A stretch of DNA of 64,000 nt from Arthrobacter rhombi. GTDB taxonomy: Bacteria > Actinomycetota > Actinomycetes > Actinomycetales > Micrococcaceae. Below, piece after piece: positions 58,396-64,000 of the stretch; positions within the stretch are counted from its first letter, which is position 1, and every line of letters begins with the position of its first letter. The stretch covers positions 1-64,000 of the forward strand of contig NZ_FUHW01000046.1 of assembly GCF_900163545.1 (NCBI RefSeq). The letters are read 5' to 3'. The translations under genes were made by a program, and so were the position numbers. The notes beneath the pieces were generated by a model. The model did no database searches, was not told the DNA's origin, and saw only the letters and a program-made list of their open reading frames with translations.

Positions 58396-59490
58396 ATGGC
58401 ACAACAGAGACGCCGTAACACCGGGACAGCACGCCGCGGACCCGGCAAAAACCCCCATCAGGCAGCCCGGGCAACACCAAAGAACTCCTCGCAGGCCTCC
58501 GACCCCGTGGTCAACGAGCCCCGTGTCGGGCCCCGCGGCATCGGCAGCGGGCTCGCCACCGAATGGCCCGAGGATTTCCGGGCAGGCTTCACCTCGTTCG
58601 TCGGCCGACCCAACGCCGGTAAGTCAACGTTGACCAACGCGCTGGTCGGGCAGAAGATCGCCATCACCTCGGCTAAACCCCAGACCACCCGGCATACCAT
58701 TCGCGGGATCGTCCACCGCGAGGACGCCCAACTGGTGCTGGTGGACACACCGGGGCTGCACCGTCCGCGGACCCTGCTGGGCCAACGCCTGAACGATCTG
58801 GTCGCCGAAACCCTCTCGGAGGTCGACGCGATCGGATTCTGCATCCCGGCCAACGAAAAAATCGGCCCCGGCGACCGGTTCATCGCCACCCAACTGGGTC
58901 AGCTGCAGCGCAAACCCATGGTCGCCATCGTGACCAAGGCAGACCTGGTCGACCGTTCGACGCTGGCACGCCAACTGGTGGCAGTTTCCGAATTAGGGGT
59001 CGAAACGCTGGGGGAGGAGGGATGGGCCGCCGTCGTACCTGTTTCGGCCACCGGTGATTTCCAGGTCGACGCCGTCGCGGACGTCCTCGCCCAAGCCATG
59101 CCGTTGTCCCCGCCGCTCTACCCCGACGGGGAACTGACGGACGAGCCCGAGGCGGTCCTCATCGCCGAACTCATCCGCGAAGCAGCCCTGGAAGGGGTCC
59201 GCGATGAACTGCCACACTCCTTGGCCGTGGTCGTGGAGGAAATCATTCCGCGCGAAAACCGGCCCGCGGATAGCCCGATGCTGGACATCCACGTGAACCT
59301 CTTCGTCGAACGCCCCTCGCAGAAGGCAATCATCATTGGCCGGGCAGGTTCACGGTTGCGCGAAGTAGGAACCCGGGCCCGGCAGGGGATTGAGGCGCTC
59401 ATGGGAACCCGGGTCTATTTGGACCTGCATGTGAAGATCGCCAAGGAATGGCAGCGCGATCCGAAACAGCTGGGCCGGCTCGGATTCTAG
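58396..59490 (+). CDS. era: GTPase Era
   Basis: Membrane-associated GTPase that binds the 3' end of 16S rRNA during 30S maturation. The 364-residue protein has a basic, low-complexity N-terminal extension of about 60 residues, then the GTPase domain with G70-RPNAGKS77, VDTPG and TKAD (in place of NKxD), and the C-terminal KH domain (IIIGRAGSRLREVGTRARQGIEALMG). The TKAD form is also common among homologues. The extension is longer than in E. coli Era, and its role is unknown. It ends the phoH-ybeY run; leuA has its own control region. Confidence 0.96.
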   Translation: MAQQRRRNTGTARRGPGKNPHQAARATPKNSSQASDPVVNEPRVGPRGIGSGLATEWPEDFRAGFTSFVGRPNAGKSTLTNALVGQKIAITSAKPQTTRHTIRGIVHREDAQLVLVDTPGLHRPRTLLGQRLNDLVAETLSEVDAIGFCIPANEKIGPGDRFIATQLGQLQRKPMVAIVTKADLVDRSTLARQLVAVSELGVETLGEEGWAAVVPVSATGDFQVDAVADVLAQAMPLSPPLYPDGELTDEPEAVLIAELIREAALEGVRDELPHSLAVVVEEIIPRENRPADSPMLDIHVNLFVERPSQKAIIIGRAGSRLREVGTRARQGIEALMGTRVYLDLHVKIAKEWQRDPKQLGRLGF

Positions 59491-59584
59491 CCCCGGCCGG
59501 TGGGACGGCAACGGCAGGGATTGCTCTCCCGCTGAGGCGACGAAACATTTGACGTTGACCTTCGAACGGACCCGAACCTGATGC

Positions 59585-59590
59585 TAGGGT
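59585..59590 (+). promoter_or_regulatory. -10 box of the leuA leader transcript
   Basis: TAGGGT ends 7 nt before the ATG of the leader ORF, suggesting a leaderless start. TTCGAA (59561-59566 or shifted by one) is the best-placed -35; TTGACC at 59555-59560 is 24 nt away. Confidence 0.5.
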
Positions 59591-59603
59591 GAATTTCATG
59601 CAG

Positions 59604-61484
<1,881 letters not shown>

Positions 61485-61509
61485 GGCCACGGCTAGAAAA
61501 AACGACGGC

Positions 61510-61554
61510 GAACGGGGCACGGCTTCTCTGGGATACTGGAGCCGTGCCCCGTTC
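61510..61554. repeat. 15-bp inverted repeat spanning the recO start codon
   Basis: 61510-61524 and 61540-61554 are perfectly complementary, and two more pairs (61525-61526 with 61538-61539) extend the stem. The right arm contains the recO GTG (61544), and the loop contains GATACT (61532-61537), a candidate -10. It may be the leuA terminator (no T run), a block on recO translation in readthrough mRNA, or both. Outer CGGCG/CGCCG (61506-61510, 61561-61565) could compete. Confidence 0.6.
61532..61537 (+). promoter_or_regulatory. Candidate recO -10 box
   Basis: GATACT ends 6 nt before the recO GTG, the same geometry as the leuS leader and comEA. It would give a leaderless recO mRNA that lacks the left arm of the inverted repeat. 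No clear -35. Confidence 0.4.
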
Positions 61555-62296
61555 CAGTTTCGCCGCGAAGTCCTATAGGACCCAAGGCCTGGTCCTGCGT
61601 ACCTATAAATTGGGTGAGGCCGACAGGATCATCGTCCTGTTGACCCCCGACCATGGTCAGGTCCGTGCCGTCGCCAAGGGGGTGCGCCGCACCAGCTCCA
61701 AAATGGGTGCCACCCTTGAACCCTTCATGTTCGTCGATGCCCAGGTCATCCGGAGTCGCAGTCTGGACATCATCACCCAGGCCCAATTGCGCCACCCCTA
61801 CGGTCAGTCCCTCTCGCTGGACTATTCGAGGTACACCAGTGCCAGCGCCATGGCAGAAACCGCAGAACGGCTCACCGAATCCGATACGGAATCCGCCGCC
61901 ACCCAGTTCAGGCTCCTCCACGGAGCCATGGCCGCCATGGCGCGCGGCGCCCAGGATCCCGGACTACTGCTCGACTCCTACCTGCTCCGTGCCCTGGCCA
62001 CCGCAGGGTGGGCGCCGAGTTTCACCGATTGCGTCCGGTGCGGCGCCCCCGGCCCGCATACGGCCCTGAACATCCCCTTGGGCGGGGTCGTCTGCGCCGA
62101 CTGCCGTCCGGCGGGCTCCAGTTCCCCGGCCCCGGCGACCGTTTCCCTGCTCTCCGCCCTGCTCACCGGGGACTGGCCGGCCACACGGGACGCCGACGCC
62201 TCGGCCCGGAGGGAGGCTGCCGGTATGGTATCGGGGTATCTGCAATGGCACCTGGAACGGGTCGTCAAATCCCTCAAACACGTGGAAAGAGCCTGA
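61544..62296 (+). CDS. recO: DNA repair protein RecO
   Basis: Mediator that loads RecA onto SSB-coated DNA in the RecFOR pathway. The 250-residue protein has an N-terminal OB domain (FAAKSYRTQGLVLRTYKLGEADRIIVLLTPDHG) and a helical C-terminal part with a four-cysteine zinc site, C163-x2-C166 and C184-x2-C187. GTG 61544 is the natural start; CTGGAG lies about 6 nt upstream but within the loop of an inverted repeat. uppS follows 3 nt after the stop. Confidence 0.94.
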   Translation: MPRSSFAAKSYRTQGLVLRTYKLGEADRIIVLLTPDHGQVRAVAKGVRRTSSKMGATLEPFMFVDAQVIRSRSLDIITQAQLRHPYGQSLSLDYSRYTSASAMAETAERLTESDTESAATQFRLLHGAMAAMARGAQDPGLLLDSYLLRALATAGWAPSFTDCVRCGAPGPHTALNIPLGGVVCADCRPAGSSSPAPATVSLLSALLTGDWPATRDADASARREAAGMVSGYLQWHLERVVKSLKHVERA

Positions 62297-62299
62297 TCG

Positions 62300-63109
62300 A
62301 TGAAACGATCCTCCCGCCAACAGGCGAACCGTCCCGGTCCGACAGCACCGTGGCCGCATCCCAGCGGTGCCGTCGCCCCGCGGATTCCCGCCGAACTGGT
62401 TCCGCGGCATGTGGCTATTGTGATGGACGGCAACGGACGGTGGGCCAACCAACGCGGGCTTCCCCGCACCGAGGGGCATAAGGCGGGGGAGGCAGCCCTG
62501 CTCGACGTGATGGCCGGGGCCATCGAACTGGGGGTGAAATACGTTTCGGTCTACGCTTTCTCCACCGAGAATTGGAAACGCAGCCCGGAGGAAGTGAAGT
62601 TCCTGATGGGCTTCAACCGCGACGTGCTGCACCGTCAGCGGGACCAGCTCGATGCCTGGGGGGTACGGGTCCGGTGGGCCGGGCGCCGCCCCAGACTCTG
62701 GCGTTCAGTGGTCAATGAACTGCTCATGGCTGAGGAGCAGACCAAAGATAATGATGTCTGCCATCTGACCATGTGCGTGAACTACGGTGGCCGGGCAGAG
62801 ATCGCCGATGCGGTGACCGCCATCGCCGAAGAGGTAGCCGCCGGGCGTTTGAAACCTCGGGGTATTTCCGAGAAAACCATCGGACGGTATTTGGACGAGC
62901 CGGATCTCCCCGACGTCGACTTGTTCCTGCGCTCCTCGGGGGAGCAGCGGACATCCAACTTCATGCTCTGGCAATCCGCCTACGCCGAAATGGTCTTCAT
63001 GGACGTCCTCTGGCCCGACGTGGATCGGCGCACGCTCTGGGAAGCCGTCGGAATCTATGCCCGCCGCGACCGACGCTTCGGTGCCGCCATGGACACCCCC
63101 ACCTCCTGA
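62300..63109 (+). CDS. uppS: Isoprenyl transferase (cis-polyprenyl diphosphate synthase)
   Basis: Makes long-chain polyprenyl diphosphate for cell-wall lipid carriers. The 269-residue protein has the catalytic D43 in [24 protein letters not shown] and the C-terminal [24 protein letters not shown] motif that binds the allylic and isopentenyl substrates. The N-terminal 35 residues are a variable proline-rich extension. Whether it makes C50 or C55 chains cannot be read from sequence. It pairs with recO, an order common in actinobacteria. The last 55 nt overlap a convergent gene. Confidence 0.95.
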   Translation: MKRSSRQQANRPGPTAPWPHPSGAVAPRIPAELVPRHVAIVMDGNGRWANQRGLPRTEGHKAGEAALLDVMAGAIELGVKYVSVYAFSTENWKRSPEEVKFLMGFNRDVLHRQRDQLDAWGVRVRWAGRRPRLWRSVVNELLMAEEQTKDNDVCHLTMCVNYGGRAEIADAVTAIAEEVAAGRLKPRGISEKTIGRYLDEPDLPDVDLFLRSSGEQRTSNFMLWQSAYAEMVFMDVLWPDVDRRTLWEAVGIYARRDRRFGAAMDTPTS

Positions 63110-64000
63110 GCCTCTGAGCCTTCAGCCCGGGAGGGCACATACCCTTCGCAGAAGCGGGTCAACGCCTCATAGGCTTTTGCGCGGGTCTGCGGGGCTGAGG
63201 TGAAGAGGTCGTGCATCCCTTGTTCGATCCGCACCACAGCCACCTCGTTGCCCAGTTTCAACGCCCGTTGCCTGACCGTTTCCACCTCAATGACCGTGTC
63301 CGAAACCAGCATCTCGGGTTCGAAGGAGGTGCCCAGATGCGTTTTGTCGGAGGTCATCACCAGCACCGGGACCTTGATGTCGAGCCCGCGGTTCACCTCG
63401 GCATGCCCGGCCAGGACCGCGGTGATCCACCCGGCGGTGACCGGGAATGCGTACCGGGGTCTCCAGAGCGGATGGATATCCCATTCCCCATGGGCCTGGG
63501 TGGACAGGGATTGCCAATAATGGTCAACTTCGGGCAACTTGATCCGGGCCTTGGGTTTGACCCGGGCCAGGGGATCCAGCAGCCCGGCAGCAGCGTTGCG
63601 CACCAACCAGCTGCCCTGCATTTCCAACCAGGGTGAGTTCAGGATCAGGGCGGTGAACACCCCGGGATGGCGGTGGGCGTACAGGCTCGCCGTGAGCCCT
63701 CCGGTGGAGTGAGCGACACACAGGGTCCGGCCCACCGTCCCCACGTCGTGCCGGATCGTGGACAGCGCCGCTTCAATATCGGCGTCGTACTCGGTCAGTG
63801 CCGTCACAAATCCCGGAGTCTGCCAGGATCTCAGGCTCCTGCCGTAGCGGCGCAAGTCCAGGGCATAAAAGCGATAGCCCCTCCCGGCCCAATAACGCGC
63901 CAGTTCCGCGTTATAGAAATAGTCGGTCCACCCATGCATCCCCAGCACGACGTCGGTAGCCTCCGGGGCGGGCGCCTCGGCCGTGTCCCGAACGGTGAGG
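63055..64000 (-). CDS. Alpha/beta hydrolase (serine aminopeptidase S33-like), 5' end outside window
   Basis: A partial gene of 315 codons that stays open to the window edge, so its start is not visible; GTG 63948 is only an internal possibility. It shows [34 protein letters not shown], the nucleophile in VAHSTGG (Ala in place of the usual first Gly), VLVMTSDKT for the acid and EQGMHDLF for the histidine. The fold resembles monoacylglycerol lipase-type S33 hydrolases. The substrate is unknown. The 3' end overlaps uppS by 55 nt tail to tail. Confidence 0.85.
   Translation of the reverse strand, partial: LTVRDTAEAPAPEATDVVLGMHGWTDYFYNAELARYWAGRGYRFYALDLRRYGRSLRSWQTPGFVTALTEYDADIEAALSTIRHDVGTVGRTLCVAHSTGGLTASLYAHRHPGVFTALILNSPWLEMQGSWLVRNAAAGLLDPLARVKPKARIKLPEVDHYWQSLSTQAHGEWDIHPLWRPRYAFPVTAGWITAVLAGHAEVNRGLDIKVPVLVMTSDKTHLGTSFEPEMLVSDTVIEVETVRQRALKLGNEVAVVRIEQGMHDLFTSAPQTRAKAYEALTRFCEGYVPSRAEGSEAQEVGVSMAAPKRRSRRA

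Noticed and set aside
56588-58480. 630-codon open frame on the minus strand
   Set aside because: It lies antisense to ybeY and the CBS/CorC gene, whose products are well conserved. Its composition (D/G/V/H-rich) is that of an antisense frame in GC-rich DNA, and no domain is recognisable.

Overview
The window is a high-GC, tightly packed chromosomal core of an actinobacterium. Actinobacterial hallmarks are a mycobacterial-type integration host factor (mIHF) gene, an omega subunit-coaBC-metK-priA block, a PriA without helicase motifs, DUF3097, a leuA with a Leu-rich leader, and many GTG starts with 1-4 nt gene overlaps. Gene order (rpsD-DUF948-alaS-ruvX-mltG-aroECKB-efp-nusB-pyr operon) most resembles Arthrobacter and other Micrococcaceae; that genus-level guess is from memory of gene order, not from a search. 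I see no rRNA, tRNA, CRISPR array, insertion sequence, prophage or obvious genomic island.

Layout. 1-12.1 kb (+): rpsD with a long leader and a UUCG terminator, two small membrane-associated proteins, alaS, ruvX, mltG, the shikimate genes aroE-aroC-aroK-aroB, a TPR protein, efp and nusB, closed by a terminator. 12.1-15.7 kb is an accessory patch: a PrsW-type membrane protease (-), an MFS transporter (+) and an SDR (-). 15.8-30.6 kb (+): pyrR-pyrB-pyrC-PH-like protein-carA-carB-pyrF, the de novo UMP genes except pyrD and pyrE, preceded by a likely PyrR-binding hairpin at the ribosome binding site; then mihF-gmk-rpoZ-coaBC-metK-priA. 30.6-36.9 kb: an alpha/beta hydrolase and a SorC-type regulator (-), divergent from the glycerol genes glpD-glpF-glpK (+), with a perfect palindrome between them. 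36.9-45.2 kb (+): a Leu-codon attenuator, leuS, a DegV protein, comEA, comEC and holA. 45.3-46.4 kb (-): rpsT and a PemK/MazF-like protein. 46.5-49.6 kb (+): lepA and hemW. 49.7-51.1 kb (-): a DUF4870 protein and DUF3097. 51.2-54.2 kb (+): a CIRCE operator, hrcA, dnaJ and rsmE. 54.3-55.2 kb (-): a GerMN/Gmad2 lipoprotein. 55.4-63.1 kb (+): phoH, ybeY, a CBS/CorC membrane protein, era, a Leu-rich leader peptide, leuA, recO and uppS. The window ends inside a second alpha/beta hydrolase (-).

How it fits together. This is mostly housekeeping biology: translation (S4, S20, AlaRS, LeuRS, EF-P, LepA, RsmE, YbeY, Era), pyrimidine, shikimate and leucine synthesis, cofactors, cell wall (MltG, UppS) and DNA maintenance (RuvX, PriA, HolA, RecO). 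The novelty lies in regulation. leuS and leuA each carry a short Leu-rich leader ORF whose ATG sits 6-7 nt after a -10 box, so both leaders are probably translated from leaderless mRNAs. pyrR carries a translational PyrR target. A CIRCE palindrome lies between hrcA and DUF3097 and overlaps a good promoter for DUF3097, suggesting that HrcA also controls that uncharacterised gene. The recO start codon lies in one arm of a perfect 15-bp inverted repeat whose loop contains its candidate -10 box. No wholly new multi-gene system is evident.
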